In this document: positions 8,743 to 17,716 of the stretch, in pieces | Position numbering within the stretch: position 1 is the stretch's first letter | Layout of the letters: every line of letters starts with the position of its first letter | Assembly (NCBI GenBank): GCA_002343715.1 | Contig: DDSA01000021.1 | Coordinates: forward strand, 1 to 30,833 | DNA: 30,833 bases | Source: Phycisphaerales bacterium UBA2402 | GTDB lineage: Bacteria > Planctomycetota > Phycisphaerae > Phycisphaerales > UBA1924 | Reading direction: 5' to 3' | Notes under the pieces: model-generated | Seen by the model: the letters and a program-made list of their open reading frames with translations, nothing else | What the model was told of the DNA's origin: nothing | Database searches by the model: none | Program-made: the position numbers and the translations under genes

Positions 8743-9894
8743 ATGACACCGACCCAGCCAGATGCTCCGCCGCTCACCCGCACCGTGGCGCGGCACCCTC
8801 GCCCGCTCGGGGGTGATCCGTTGCGCGTGGTGGACCGTCCGCTGGTGAGCCTGTCGGTGCTCAACAACGCCGGCGGCGCTGTGGATCACATGACCGTCAA
8901 GCGCAAGCCCCCGTGGCTCCGGGCCAAGGTCCCCGGCGGGCCCGAATACACCAAACTGCGCACCCTGCTGCAATCGCACCGTCTTCACACGGTCTGCGAA
9001 GAAGCGGGCTGCCCGAACATGGGTGAGTGCTGGTCGCGGGGCGTGGCCACCATCATGATCCTCGGTGACACCTGCACCCGGGCCTGCGGCTTCTGCAACG
9101 TCAAGACCGGCCGCCCCAACGCGCTCGACCGCGATGAGCCGCGCCGGGTGGCCGAAAGTCTGCGTCTCATGCAGGAGGGAGCCGGCCTCAAGCACATCGT
9201 CATCACCAGCGTCAACCGCGATGAACTCGCCGACGGCGGGGCCGGCGCGTGGGCCGAAACCATCGTCCGCGCCCGCGAGGCCTGCCCAGGCCTCTCCATC
9301 GAAGTCCTCATCCCCGATTTCGAGGGCAACTGGGGCGCGCTCCAGATGGTCATCGACGCCCGGCCCCACATCATCAACCACAACCTCGAGACCGTCCGCC
9401 GCATGTACCCGGCGGTGCGCCCCAGCGCGAAGTTCGACCGATCGGCGGAACTCCTCCGACGCGTGAAAGAGCAAGGGCTGGTCGCCAAAACCGGGATCAT
9501 GGTCGGCATCGGCGAGCGTGATGAGGAGGTCCTCGCGCTGATGGACGACGTGGTGCAGCGCACCGCCGTGCGTCCGCCGTCAGACAGCACGAACGGATCG
9601 GGCGCACGCCCCGGTGCCGACGGTTCGATGCCGCACGCCCCACAGACCGCCCGCGCTGACGCCTGCGACATCCTCACGATCGGCCAGTACCTCCAACCCA
9701 CCCGCAACCACCTCCCCATCGACCGTTGGGTGACGCCCGAGCAGTTCGCCATGTTCAAGACCGAGGGCCTCCGGCGCGGCTTCAAGGTCGTCGAGAGCGG
9801 GCCGCTGGTGCGGAGCAGTTACCACGCCGATCACCAGGCCGATGTTCTCAGCGATATCGGGGCCGAGCGGGCCGAGCTGCGATCACGAGCTTGA
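8743..9894 (+). CDS. lipA: Lipoyl synthase (radical SAM)
   Basis: Inserts two sulfur atoms into octanoyl groups on lipoyl domains, using two [4Fe-4S] clusters. Using the ATG at 8743 (383 residues), the auxiliary-cluster motif [12 protein letters not shown] gives Cys85, 90 and 96, and the radical-SAM motif CTRACGFC gives Cys111, 115 and 118. The C-terminal RSSYHA motif (Ser358-Ser359) supplies the serine ligand region of the auxiliary cluster. [12 protein letters not shown] is also typical. Between MDDVVQ and [13 protein letters not shown] there are about 30 Pro/Ser/Gly-rich extra residues (about 272-306) absent from standard LipA. The start is uncertain: the ATG at 8890, just before the conserved [10 protein letters not shown] stretch, would give a canonical N terminus, and the frame is open back to 8662. 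None has a strong ribosome site. No lipB is adjacent. Confidence 0.95.
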   Translation: MTPTQPDAPPLTRTVARHPRPLGGDPLRVVDRPLVSLSVLNNAGGAVDHMTVKRKPPWLRAKVPGGPEYTKLRTLLQSHRLHTVCEEAGCPNMGECWSRGVATIMILGDTCTRACGFCNVKTGRPNALDRDEPRRVAESLRLMQEGAGLKHIVITSVNRDELADGGAGAWAETIVRAREACPGLSIEVLIPDFEGNWGALQMVIDARPHIINHNLETVRRMYPAVRPSAKFDRSAELLRRVKEQGLVAKTGIMVGIGERDEEVLALMDDVVQRTAVRPPSDSTNGSGARPGADGSMPHAPQTARADACDILTIGQYLQPTRNHLPIDRWVTPEQFAMFKTEGLRRGFKVVESGPLVRSSYHADHQADVLSDIGAERAELRSRA

Positions 9895-9897
9895 ACC

Positions 9898-10590
9898 ATG
9901 GACCCCGAGATCGTCCAAGCGATGGTCGGCGTGCTCGAAGCCAAGGACTTTTCCACCGCCGCGCACACCTGGCGGGTTGTTCTCTACACCCGCGCCCTCG
10001 CCGAGGCCGCCGGCCTCGATGACGCCCTGATCCATCGCCTCACCTACGCCGCGGCGTTGCACGATGTGGGCAAGATCGACGTCCCCGACGAGATCCTCCA
10101 GAAGCCCGGCCCGCTCACACCCGGCGAGTTCGAGGTGATGCAGACGCACACGATCCGCGGCCACGAGCGCCTCCTCGCCATGGGTGAAGATGATCCACTC
10201 CTGCTCTCCCTGGTTCGTCACCACCACGAGCGATGGGACGGGACAGGCTACCCCGACCGCCTCCGCGGAGACAACATACCCATCGGCCCGCGGTTCTTTT
10301 CCGTCATCGACTCCTTCGATGCCCTCACCAGCGTGCGCCCCTACCGCGCCGAGATCGGCCCGGACGCGGCGGAACGCGCGATCGACGAACTCGCCACTCT
10401 CAGCGGGACCAAATATTGTGCCCAGGCGGTTGCGCTCTTTACGAACCTCTACCGCAGGGGCGGGCTGGGCTGGATCCTCGATCACTTCAACGACACCTGC
10501 CCGGTGCCGGAGTACACACAACTCGGCTCGCTGCATTCAACGCGTGACCCTTCACATGCCACAAAGGAAAAATACACACTCAAACTCTGA
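9898..10590 (+). CDS. HD-GYP domain phosphodiesterase, stand-alone
   Basis: A 230-residue single-domain HD-GYP protein, a family that hydrolyses cyclic di-GMP or related dinucleotides. Visible motifs are His23, the HD pair in ALHDVGKID (His55-Asp56), QTHTIRGHE (His84), HHHERWDGTGYP with the GYP at 117-119, and IDSFDALTS (Asp138, Asp141). There is no receiver, PAS or membrane part, so any signal must come from a partner. It starts 3 nt after the lipA stop, suggesting co-transcription, but no functional link to lipoylation is apparent. The last 20 or so residues (STRDPSHATKEKYTLKL) are hydrophilic and encoded by unusually AT-rich sequence next to the probable acquired gene downstream, so the C terminus may have been altered by that insertion. 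Confidence 0.9.
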   Translation: MDPEIVQAMVGVLEAKDFSTAAHTWRVVLYTRALAEAAGLDDALIHRLTYAAALHDVGKIDVPDEILQKPGPLTPGEFEVMQTHTIRGHERLLAMGEDDPLLLSLVRHHHERWDGTGYPDRLRGDNIPIGPRFFSVIDSFDALTSVRPYRAEIGPDAAERAIDELATLSGTKYCAQAVALFTNLYRRGGLGWILDHFNDTCPVPEYTQLGSLHSTRDPSHATKEKYTLKL

Positions 10591-10644
10591 TATCCTGCCG
10601 GTGACCAATCGCCGCTTCGACGACAGATCGCTGGGTATAAACAC

Positions 10645-12828
10645 ATGGACGCAAGGGCAAAGACAGTCAAAGAGATTCTCCATTCCGGCGACCAGTATCT
10701 GGTGCCCTTTTTCCAACGCCATTACTCCTGGCGACGAAAGAACTGGGACCGTCTTTGGGCTGACATCATCGCCCTGGTTGAGGATGACAACGCCAAGTCT
10801 CAGCATTTTCTTGGCCCCCTGGTCTGCACCCCGACAGAACACGTCCCGGGTGAAGTCACGCCGTATCAACTCATCGACGGGCAACAGAGATTGACGACCC
10901 TCAGCGTGTTTCTCGCTGCGCTTGCAGAAGCTGCTCGGCGTCTTGGACTGAGCGAACTCGCTGACGAGATCGTGGAGGACTTTCTGGTCCACAAGCGAAG
11001 AAAGGGCCTCCAGCGATTCAAACTGATTCCTCGAACCGGCGACCGGGAAGTCCTTCAAGCAGTGATTTCTGGACAGGTGGACAAGGCCTTTCGCCGAGAT
11101 GGCATTGTTCAAGCGTGGACCCTGTTCCGGAAGCGCGTTGAGGCGAGAGTGGCGAACGTTGGTGCGTCCGAGCGATCTATCAGGGGACTGCTGACCACGG
11201 TGACCGACCGTCTCTCACTCGTCGTCATCACGATCACCGGAGAGAATCCCTACGAGATCTTCGAGAGCCTCAACTCGACGGGTCTCCCGCTTGAGCAGTC
11301 GGACCTGATTCGCAACTTCCTCTTCATGCAGATCCCCTTGGCGGATCAGGACGAGTTCAACCAAGAGCATTGGCAGGCCTTCGAACGGATGTTTGAGGCA
11401 GACTGCACCTTTCCGCCGCTGCCGCAGACGCCCTTTTACCGCAACTACGTCATGCTCACTGGGAACTATTCCAAACGTCACGAGATTTTTGTTGACTTCA
11501 AGGCGCATGCGAAGGCTGGACAGAAGGCCACTTCAGCGCTCGTCGCCGACTTGAAGAAGTTCGCAGCGTTCGAGCAGTTTCTTCGTCGCCCCGGCACCTG
11601 CCCGCTTGGCGAGCTTCGACAGCCGCTCGCCGCCATCGAGGCATTGGACATTTCGACCGCACACCCGCTCGTCATGGTCCTCTTTGGCTTGCACGCAGAC
11701 GGAAGACTCACTCCTGCGGATCTTCTCGGCTGCCTGACCGACCTCCAGAGCTTTGTCCTTCGGCGGTCGCTTTGCGGAGAAACGACCCGTCCGTACAGCC
11801 GCTGGTTCGTTGCAGCAATCAAGGAGATCAAGGCTGCGCCGAGGGCCGAGCTGCAACAGTTCTGGTTGTCCAAGGGTTGGCCCGACGACTCGTCGCTGCG
11901 AAAGAGCTTGGAGTCGTTCCCCATCTACCGACGAGAGAAGGTCAAGGCGAGGCTGCTTCTGGAGACGATTGAGGTTGCCAAGGGTCACAAGGAACAGGCT
12001 TCGCTCGCAAAGGCCACCATTGAACACGTCCTGCCGCAGACGATCAACGAGGATGCCGCGGGCCGCTCTTGGCAACAAATGCTCGGGGCCAACTGGTCTA
12101 CAACGCATCAGCAACTGCTTCACACGCTGGGCAACTTGACGCTCTCGGCGTACAACGGAAACCTGTCCAAGCACCCATTTGAGCGCAAGAAAGAGATCCT
12201 CGCTGAGAGCAAGATCGGACTGAACGACTACTTCGCCAACCAGCCAACATGGAATGCCGAGGCAATCACCGCTCGTACCGCTCGTCTCTGTGATGCGGTC
12301 GTCAAGATCTGGCCACGCCCCGCCGGTGGCCCGCAGTACGTCGCACCTTCAGTCACGGACAGTCAGGCGGCTGAGCTTTCCAAGAAGGAACTGTGTCAGC
12401 GCTACTGGACCGTCGCCGCAGAGGCATGGGCGGGCAAGCACGGTTCGCTGAAGATGGCCAAAGTGCGAGGCTGGGACTGGCTCGGGTTCGGTGTGCGCAA
12501 GAAGAACTTCAACTACTACACGTGGCTGAATCGGAAGCAGAAGTGGATCGCCGTTAGCTTCTCCACCACCGGCAAGTCTTGCAGGGATGAGTTCCGCCGT
12601 CTTCGGCAGAAATCAACCGAGATCGAGGCCGCCCTTGGAGCGTCGTTGCTCTGGGCTGAGGATGCGGGAGAGACTTGGACGAACGTGAACCTCTTCAAAC
12701 GGGACACCGATCCGTCGAACGAATCGGAATGGAATGAGCAGCATGAATGGCTGCTGAAGCACCTCTTGCTCCTTGAATCTGCTGTCCGACCGCATCTACA
12801 AGACGATCAAATCGAACAACCCGAATGA
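10645..12828 (+). CDS. DUF262-DUF1524-DUF4268 protein, GmrSD-like (type IV restriction) defence candidate
   Basis: A 727-residue single-chain protein. The N-terminal DUF262 (ParB-like, GmrS-type) part contains VPFFQRHYSW and LIDGQQRLTTL (about residues 76-86), the nucleotide-hydrolysis/DNA-sensing signature, then FESLNSTGLPLEQSDLIRNF. The DUF1524 (GmrD-type HNH nuclease) part has IEHVLPQT at 459-466, with TLGNLTLSAYNGNLS downstream. The last 140 residues resemble DUF4268, with many aromatic residues and a SCRDEFRRL block. Related proteins (GmrSD, BrxU) cut modified phage DNA. This target is inferred and not readable from the sequence. The gene stands alone, and its codon choice and base composition are noticeably less GC-rich than its neighbours, which points to horizontal acquisition. 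TATAAA lies just before the ATG at 10645 and there is no clear ribosome site. It appears intact. Confidence 0.88.
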   Translation: MDARAKTVKEILHSGDQYLVPFFQRHYSWRRKNWDRLWADIIALVEDDNAKSQHFLGPLVCTPTEHVPGEVTPYQLIDGQQRLTTLSVFLAALAEAARRLGLSELADEIVEDFLVHKRRKGLQRFKLIPRTGDREVLQAVISGQVDKAFRRDGIVQAWTLFRKRVEARVANVGASERSIRGLLTTVTDRLSLVVITITGENPYEIFESLNSTGLPLEQSDLIRNFLFMQIPLADQDEFNQEHWQAFERMFEADCTFPPLPQTPFYRNYVMLTGNYSKRHEIFVDFKAHAKAGQKATSALVADLKKFAAFEQFLRRPGTCPLGELRQPLAAIEALDISTAHPLVMVLFGLHADGRLTPADLLGCLTDLQSFVLRRSLCGETTRPYSRWFVAAIKEIKAAPRAELQQFWLSKGWPDDSSLRKSLESFPIYRREKVKARLLLETIEVAKGHKEQASLAKATIEHVLPQTINEDAAGRSWQQMLGANWSTTHQQLLHTLGNLTLSAYNGNLSKHPFERKKEILAESKIGLNDYFANQPTWNAEAITARTARLCDAVVKIWPRPAGGPQYVAPSVTDSQAAELSKKELCQRYWTVAAEAWAGKHGSLKMAKVRGWDWLGFGVRKKNFNYYTWLNRKQKWIAVSFSTTGKSCRDEFRRLRQKSTEIEAALGASLLWAEDAGETWTNVNLFKRDTDPSNESEWNEQHEWLLKHLLLLESAVRPHLQDDQIEQPE

Positions 12829-12986
12829 CGACGGCCTTCCTGATCTGTTTACTCCCTGAGCAACCACACAGCCGGGTTCACGTTTATCCACGGCATAACG
12901 GGTGGGTCCGTGTGAACTTCTCTACCATTGGGCATCAACGAACAGAGCACCGCTGACGAATAACGCACCCCGACACGGAACATCAC

Positions 12987-13706
12987 GTGACTCAACACAC
13001 CCCCGACGCCCACTCCCCCGTGCAACTTTCCGACGAACCGGCAGTCCGGCGTGTGCTCGGACAGGCGATTCTCGGCCTGTGGGATGTCGCCAACACCCTC
13101 ACACGGTTGCGGCCCACACGCCGTGAGCGGTACCGCATCGCCATTTTCGGATCCGCCCGGGCGCAACCGGGCACGTTCGTCTACGACGAAGTGAAGCGAC
13201 TGGCGGGGGCGATGTCCGCCATGAACTGCGACATCATCACCGGCGGCGGGCCGGGGTTGATGCAGGCGGCCAACGAGGGCGCCGCGAGCGCGGGGCACGC
13301 CGACCGCTCCACCGGCATCCGGATTGACCTTCCCTTCGAGCAGGATGCCAATCCCTTCGTCGGCGAGGCCTTCGTCCACAAAACCTTCTTCACTAGGCTG
13401 CATCACTTCGTTCTCGCGGCCGACGCCTTTGTTGTCGTGCCCGGGGGGATCGGCACCGTGCTCGAGACCTTCGTGGTGTGGCAACTCCTCCAGGTGGGGC
13501 ATGTGAAGAACGTCCCCCTCATCCTGGTGGGCAGGATGTGGAAGGGCCTGGTGGAGTGGGCGCGAGAGAGCATGCTCGATCCACGACTCGAACTGGCCGG
13601 CCCGCCGGACATCGACATCCCTGTGTGCCTCGGTTCGGCCGATGAGGTCATCGCGCTCATGCGTTCGCACCACGAACAATGGCTCGCGGCCCGGAGCGCG
13701 GATTGA
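12987..13706 (+). CDS. LOG-family (lysine-decarboxylase-like fold) nucleotide phosphoribohydrolase
   Basis: A 239-residue member of the LOG/TIGR00730 family, which typically releases free cytokinin-type bases or nucleobases from nucleoside 5'-monophosphates. Seen are IAIFGSARAQPG (phosphate-binding start), ITGGGPGLMQAANEGA, and the family motif PGGIGTVLE at 152-160. The conserved RK pair before the motif is here Arg-Leu (FFTRLHHF), a mild deviation. The N-terminal 45 residues and the C-terminal tail make it longer than the roughly 190-residue compact members. It begins with GTG at 12987 after a weak GGAA. It lies downstream of the acquired DUF262 gene across 158 nt, and no partner indicates its substrate. 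Confidence 0.85.
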   Translation: MTQHTPDAHSPVQLSDEPAVRRVLGQAILGLWDVANTLTRLRPTRRERYRIAIFGSARAQPGTFVYDEVKRLAGAMSAMNCDIITGGGPGLMQAANEGAASAGHADRSTGIRIDLPFEQDANPFVGEAFVHKTFFTRLHHFVLAADAFVVVPGGIGTVLETFVVWQLLQVGHVKNVPLILVGRMWKGLVEWARESMLDPRLELAGPPDIDIPVCLGSADEVIALMRSHHEQWLAARSAD

Positions 13707-13843
13707 CCCGGGCGCGGCGATCCGCCCCTCGCCGCTGATTCTTCGCCGCGAACCTGCCGACACACTTCTATCCTTTGCCCCCGCCCGGGCCGCAGCCGCC
13801 CGTGACGGGGAGGATGTCCCGACCGTACCCCGAAACCGATCCC

Positions 13844-14905
13844 ATGACCACCACCAACCGACGCGCACTCATTACCGGCATCACCGGCCAAGACGGTTCC
13901 TACCTCGCCGAGTACCTGATCGGCAAGGGGTACGAGGTCCACGGCATCATCCGCCGCTCTTCGTCCTTCAACACGGGCCGCATCGACCACATCTACCTCG
14001 ATCCCCACATCAAGGCGGGGAAACTGAAACTCCACTACGGCGACCTGTGCGACGCCAACAGCCTCGCCAAACTCATGCGCGAGGTCGAGCCGCACGAGGT
14101 CTACAACTTGGGGGCGCAGTCGCACGTCCGCGTCTCCTTCGACCTGCCTATCTACACCGCCGACACCGTCGCCATGGGCGCCCTGCGTCTGCTCGAGGCC
14201 GTCCGCGACTACCAGCAGCAGAGCGGCCGGCAGGTCCGCTACTACCAGGCCAGCAGTTCCGAGCAGTACGGCAAGGTCATGGAAGTCCCACAGCGCGAGA
14301 CCACCCCCTTCTACCCCCGCTCCCCCTACGCCTGCGCGAAGGTCATGGCCCACTGGGCCACCGTCAACTACCGCGAGTCCTACGGGCTGCACGCGAGTTG
14401 CGGCATCCTCTTCAACCACGAAAGCCCCCGCCGCGGCGAGACGTTCGTGACGCGCAAGATCACCCGCGCTGTGGGCCGCATCAAGATGGGGCTGCAGGAC
14501 AAGGTCTTCCTCGGCAACCTCGACAGCAAGCGCGACTGGGGCTTCGCCGGCGATTACGTCAAGATGATGTGGCTGATGCTGCAGCAGGACAAGCCCGACG
14601 ATTACGTCATCGCCACCGGACGCACGATCACCGTGCGCGAGTTCGCGGAGATGGCCTTCCGCTGCGTCGGCCTCGACTTCACGAACCATGTCGAGTTCGA
14701 CCAGCGCTACCTCCGCCCCGCCGAGGTGGACCTCCTCCTCGGCGATCCGACGAAAGCCAAGGAGAAACTCGGCTGGATCCCCACCACCAGCGTCGAGGAC
14801 CTCGCCCGCATGATGGTCGAGCACGACCTCGACATCGCCAAACGCGAGAAAACCCTCCGCGATGCCGGGCACGACATGCCCTCACAGGCCGGCCACGATC
14901 AGTGA
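13844..14905 (+). CDS. gmd: GDP-mannose 4,6-dehydratase
   Basis: Converts GDP-D-mannose to GDP-4-keto-6-deoxy-D-mannose, the entry step to GDP-fucose, GDP-rhamnose and related sugars. It is a short-chain dehydrogenase fold: the NADP-binding GITGQDGSY lies at 12-20, [10 protein letters not shown] contains the Ser139-Glu140 acid pair, and [11 protein letters not shown] supplies Tyr162 and Lys166. [19 protein letters not shown] and [14 protein letters not shown] are diagnostic of Gmd. The usual Thr of the TSE motif is Ser here. Using the ATG at 13844 gives 353 residues with the Rossmann motif at the normal distance from the N terminus. The frame is open upstream, with another ATG at 13814 directly abutting GGGGAGG, which is too close for a good start. 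No GDP-fucose synthase follows in the window, so the final sugar is unknown. It may feed the polysaccharide made by the left-hand operon. Confidence 0.95.
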   Translation: MTTTNRRALITGITGQDGSYLAEYLIGKGYEVHGIIRRSSSFNTGRIDHIYLDPHIKAGKLKLHYGDLCDANSLAKLMREVEPHEVYNLGAQSHVRVSFDLPIYTADTVAMGALRLLEAVRDYQQQSGRQVRYYQASSSEQYGKVMEVPQRETTPFYPRSPYACAKVMAHWATVNYRESYGLHASCGILFNHESPRRGETFVTRKITRAVGRIKMGLQDKVFLGNLDSKRDWGFAGDYVKMMWLMLQQDKPDDYVIATGRTITVREFAEMAFRCVGLDFTNHVEFDQRYLRPAEVDLLLGDPTKAKEKLGWIPTTSVEDLARMMVEHDLDIAKREKTLRDAGHDMPSQAGHDQ

Positions 14906-14930
14906 GCAGGCGACGCGGAAGCCGCGGCGT
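14906..14930. terminator. Candidate bidirectional terminator hairpin between gmd and the GH15 gene
   Basis: The two genes converge with only 24 nt between their stop codons. That gap holds CGCGG (14914-14918), an AAG loop and CCGCG (14922-14926), a short perfect stem. There is no T-run, so the assignment rests on position and pairing. Confidence 0.35.
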
Positions 14931-16906
14931 CAGGCCCGCCGACGGTCGCGCATCGACCGCAGTTTGTTGGCGTACTCCATGACGACCATGACAAAGGTCG
15001 CGTGGCTCCACGTCAGCGGGCTGACGCTGATGGCCTCGCCGGTGTAGGGGTGGTACTGCTCGGCGAGCACGCCGCTCTTCTCCGCCCGCCAGACGCACCA
15101 CTGCATCAGGTCCATCGCCTCGCTCAGGTCGGCCTCGGTCTTCGCCCGGGCGATCACCCACTGCGCCCGCCAGAGGGTGCAGATCACCCAGGGGTTGCCG
15201 GGCACGGTCTCGATCTGGTCGCGCTCGATCTGGTGGTAGTAGTCGCGTTCGTACCGGGCGTAGCCCCCCACGCCGGTCTTGACAGCGAGCTTCTCGCGGG
15301 CGTTCTCCATCTCGGCCCGCACCTGGGGATCGTCCACCGGCAGGCCGGTGAACGCGAAGACCGCGTAGTTCGCCGCGTCGGCCGTCATGTCGAGCCTGTA
15401 GCCGCCGTTGTGCGGCACGATGTTGCGCGCGAAGCGCTGGTGCTCCTCGCTCCACATGTGCCGGCGCATCGCCGCGGTCATCCGCGCCGCCCCCTCGCGG
15501 AAGGCCATCGCGGAATCGTGCTCGCCGAAATCCCGGGCGAAGGCCGCGGCGGCGTTGAGCGCCCCGATCGTCGCGCACACCGAGAAGAGATGAACACCCC
15601 GCCGCTCCTCCCACAGGTCCCACGACTGCTGGGGCAGGCCGTTGGCGTCCCGGTACGCCAGCATCCACTGCGCGGGGCGCTGGACGAGCGTGGCGTACAG
15701 GGGCTTGATGAACTCCACATCGCGGAAGACCTCGAAGTGGCGGCGCAGGGCCCACAGCACCAGGGCCGTCTCGTCCTGCTGGATGGGCAGGATGCGCTGC
15801 CCCTCGATCGTCCACGGGTGCCAGCTGCTGGCCATGTCCCCCGTGGGCGTGTACTTGTGCAGAAAGTACCCCTCGGGCTGGATCACGCGGGCGCAGAACC
15901 GGAAGAAGGCGCGGCTCAGTTCGCTCTGGTTGAGCAGGATCAGCGCGTACGCCACCAGCGCCCCGTCCCGCGGCCAGCAATACGAATAGTGGTCGCCGCC
16001 GAACTGCGTGATGTCGCTGTCGTTCGCCGCGATCACCGCACCGCCGTTGTCCACCTGCGTCCGCAGGATCAACTGAGACCGCCTGAAGAGATCGGCGATG
16101 CTCGGCGGCAGGTCCGCGCTCTCCACCGGCTCGGCGCGGAGCCAGAGTTTCCAGTAGGCGTGGGTCCTCTCGATCATCCGGTCGGGGCCGAGCTCGAGGA
16201 TGCGCTGGTTGATCGCCTTGATATCGCGGTAGGAACGCCCGCAGGCCAACCAGCTGGTGACGTGCGAGGTGCCGTGCGCCGGCACCTGAAGGTTGAATCC
16301 GATAGTGGTGTCCACCGACCCCTGGCTGATGGCGTTGCGTCCCAGGATGCCGTCCTCGGCATCGCGCCAGGTGCCCTCGGTGCCGCGGACGCGCTTGGTG
16401 CCGATCGACCAGTTGTCGATCCCGCACTTGTTCTCGTCGCAGGCGTTGAAGAGGAAATACTGGTCGTCCTTGTACAGAATCACGCTGCTGAGGTTGGGGT
16501 CGTAGTTCGCCGTGTCGCCCACGGGCGTGCCGCGGATCGACAGGTCCCAGTGGCTCAGCAGCCGCACATCGCGGTCCTTGCCGGAGAGGTCGCGCACCGT
16601 CGCCCGCCGCAGGTACACCGGGTGATGAAAATCCACGGCGTCGTTGCAGGTGATCTCCAGCCCCAGGTGCTTGTTCCGCAGCACCACCTCCGTCACCAGC
16701 GTGTCGGCCCGGTAGCGCAGGGTGCGATCCCAACCCAGTTCCTCGATCCACGCGAACATGCCGTCGGCCCATACGCCGAACCGCTGCACGTGCCCGTCGG
16801 TATGGTTGAACCGCCCCACGTTCGGGTAATAAATGTCCCGAACGCGGTAAAACTTGTCGAACGTGATGAGCAGGTCGCCGTTGCCGACCGGGATGTCTCG
16901 AGGCAT
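14930..16906 (-). CDS. Glycoside hydrolase family 15 protein (glucoamylase/trehalase-like)
   Basis: A 658-residue GH15-type enzyme. The N-terminal 250 or so residues form the beta-sandwich domain of prokaryotic glucoamylases (YYPNVGRFNHTDGHVQRFGV near the start). The C-terminal part is the alpha/alpha barrel. Catalytic-region motifs are YCWPRDGALV (WPRDG at 311-315), WDLWEERRG, whose Glu433-Glu434 region supplies the general acid, and GVLAEQYHPYTG with Glu616 as the likely general base, followed by PLTWSHATF. The ATG at 16906 is chosen because the protein then begins MPRDIPVGNGDLL as in relatives, and GGAGGA lies 11 nt upstream; the frame is open to 16978. No signal peptide is visible, so it should be cytoplasmic and may act on glycogen, maltodextrins or trehalose. 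The substrate cannot be assigned by eye. It lies 90 nt downstream of an unknown gene on the same strand. Confidence 0.9.
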   Translation of the reverse strand: MPRDIPVGNGDLLITFDKFYRVRDIYYPNVGRFNHTDGHVQRFGVWADGMFAWIEELGWDRTLRYRADTLVTEVVLRNKHLGLEITCNDAVDFHHPVYLRRATVRDLSGKDRDVRLLSHWDLSIRGTPVGDTANYDPNLSSVILYKDDQYFLFNACDENKCGIDNWSIGTKRVRGTEGTWRDAEDGILGRNAISQGSVDTTIGFNLQVPAHGTSHVTSWLACGRSYRDIKAINQRILELGPDRMIERTHAYWKLWLRAEPVESADLPPSIADLFRRSQLILRTQVDNGGAVIAANDSDITQFGGDHYSYCWPRDGALVAYALILLNQSELSRAFFRFCARVIQPEGYFLHKYTPTGDMASSWHPWTIEGQRILPIQQDETALVLWALRRHFEVFRDVEFIKPLYATLVQRPAQWMLAYRDANGLPQQSWDLWEERRGVHLFSVCATIGALNAAAAFARDFGEHDSAMAFREGAARMTAAMRRHMWSEEHQRFARNIVPHNGGYRLDMTADAANYAVFAFTGLPVDDPQVRAEMENAREKLAVKTGVGGYARYERDYYHQIERDQIETVPGNPWVICTLWRAQWVIARAKTEADLSEAMDLMQWCVWRAEKSGVLAEQYHPYTGEAISVSPLTWSHATFVMVVMEYANKLRSMRDRRRA

Positions 16907-16996
16907 GAGCGCTGGGTTCCTCCGACGCGAAAGACGAACGCTAGGAACGCCCCGCCGGGCGAACCATCCCACGAACACGCGGTGCGGAGCGCGGCC

Positions 16997-17716
16997 TCAT
17001 GAACTGCCGCCGCGCATCCGCTCCACACCCTCCGGGAACGGGTAGGTCGGGAAGACGCCCACGTGGCCGTTCTTCCACATCGAGGGTGCGGTGTAGACAT
17101 CGCCCCGGAACCCCGCGTTGAACATCGTCCGCAGCACACTCTCGAAACTCGGCTCGCGCCCGTCCGGCCCGACCAGTTTGTTTGCCTTCGCGTTGAGGAA
17201 CGACACCGCCGCGGCGGGCTGGCGCTCGCGCCGATCCCCGAGCATCTTCGAGACCGTGCGGAAGCCCCGGTAGAGATCATCGACGGAGAAATGATCCTTG
17301 TTCTTCGGCCGCAGCACCGCGAGGATCAGCACCGAATCCAGGTCGTACTTGAGGACGTAGGGCTCGCGGTCCCCCGCCGCGTGCACCGCCACCGAATCCT
17401 GGAACATCCGGGCGTAACTGGTCACCGTCTTGGGCGTCCACTGGCTGGTGTGCATCAGTTCCACGAGCTGCGCGATGATGCCGTGGCTGTTGTCCGCATC
17501 GTTCACGCCGCAGATGACGGTGCGGTACCGGCCGTCGAGCAGGTCGCGGAGCAGGTCCTGCCCCCACATGATGCGGATGCGTTCGCCCGCGCGCTGGCCC
17601 GATTCGCCGGGCAGCAGTGTCACGCGGTCGGGGAAGACATCGGAACGGAGCAGGCTGTCGGCATCGTCATCGTACAGACGGATCGGGCTGACTTCGGCGC
17701 GAATGGTGGCGGGCAT
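16997..17716 (-). CDS. Conserved-looking protein of unknown function
   Basis: I do not recognise this 239-residue protein. The start at 17716 is well supported by AGGAGG 5 nt upstream. It has no signal peptide or membrane segment and looks globular and soluble, with GC-typical codon use and a balanced composition, so it is very probably a real gene. Notable parts are RYRTVICGVNDADNSHGIIAQ's central VNDADNSHG loop, KYDLDSVLILAVLRPKNKDH, and a C-terminal APSMWKNGHVGVFPTYPFP stretch rich in aromatics and prolines. It is transcribed toward the GH15 gene 90 nt downstream, and the two probably share a transcript from the divergent region shared with the hydroxylase gene. Its link to carbohydrate metabolism is only by proximity. 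No function is proposed. Confidence 0.8.
   Translation of the reverse strand: MPATIRAEVSPIRLYDDDADSLLRSDVFPDRVTLLPGESGQRAGERIRIMWGQDLLRDLLDGRYRTVICGVNDADNSHGIIAQLVELMHTSQWTPKTVTSYARMFQDSVAVHAAGDREPYVLKYDLDSVLILAVLRPKNKDHFSVDDLYRGFRTVSKMLGDRRERQPAAAVSFLNAKANKLVGPDGREPSFESVLRTMFNAGFRGDVYTAPSMWKNGHVGVFPTYPFPEGVERMRGGSS

Noticed and set aside
10636..10641. TATAAA just before the DUF262 gene as a -10 box
   Set aside because: It lies only 3 nt before the ATG and has no convincing -35, so it would need a leaderless transcript. It is noted in the gene entry but not called as a promoter.
15002..17002. A 666-codon plus-strand frame opposite the GH15 gene
   Set aside because: It is antisense to an enzyme with all GH15 motifs, and its composition is typical of a GC-driven shadow frame.
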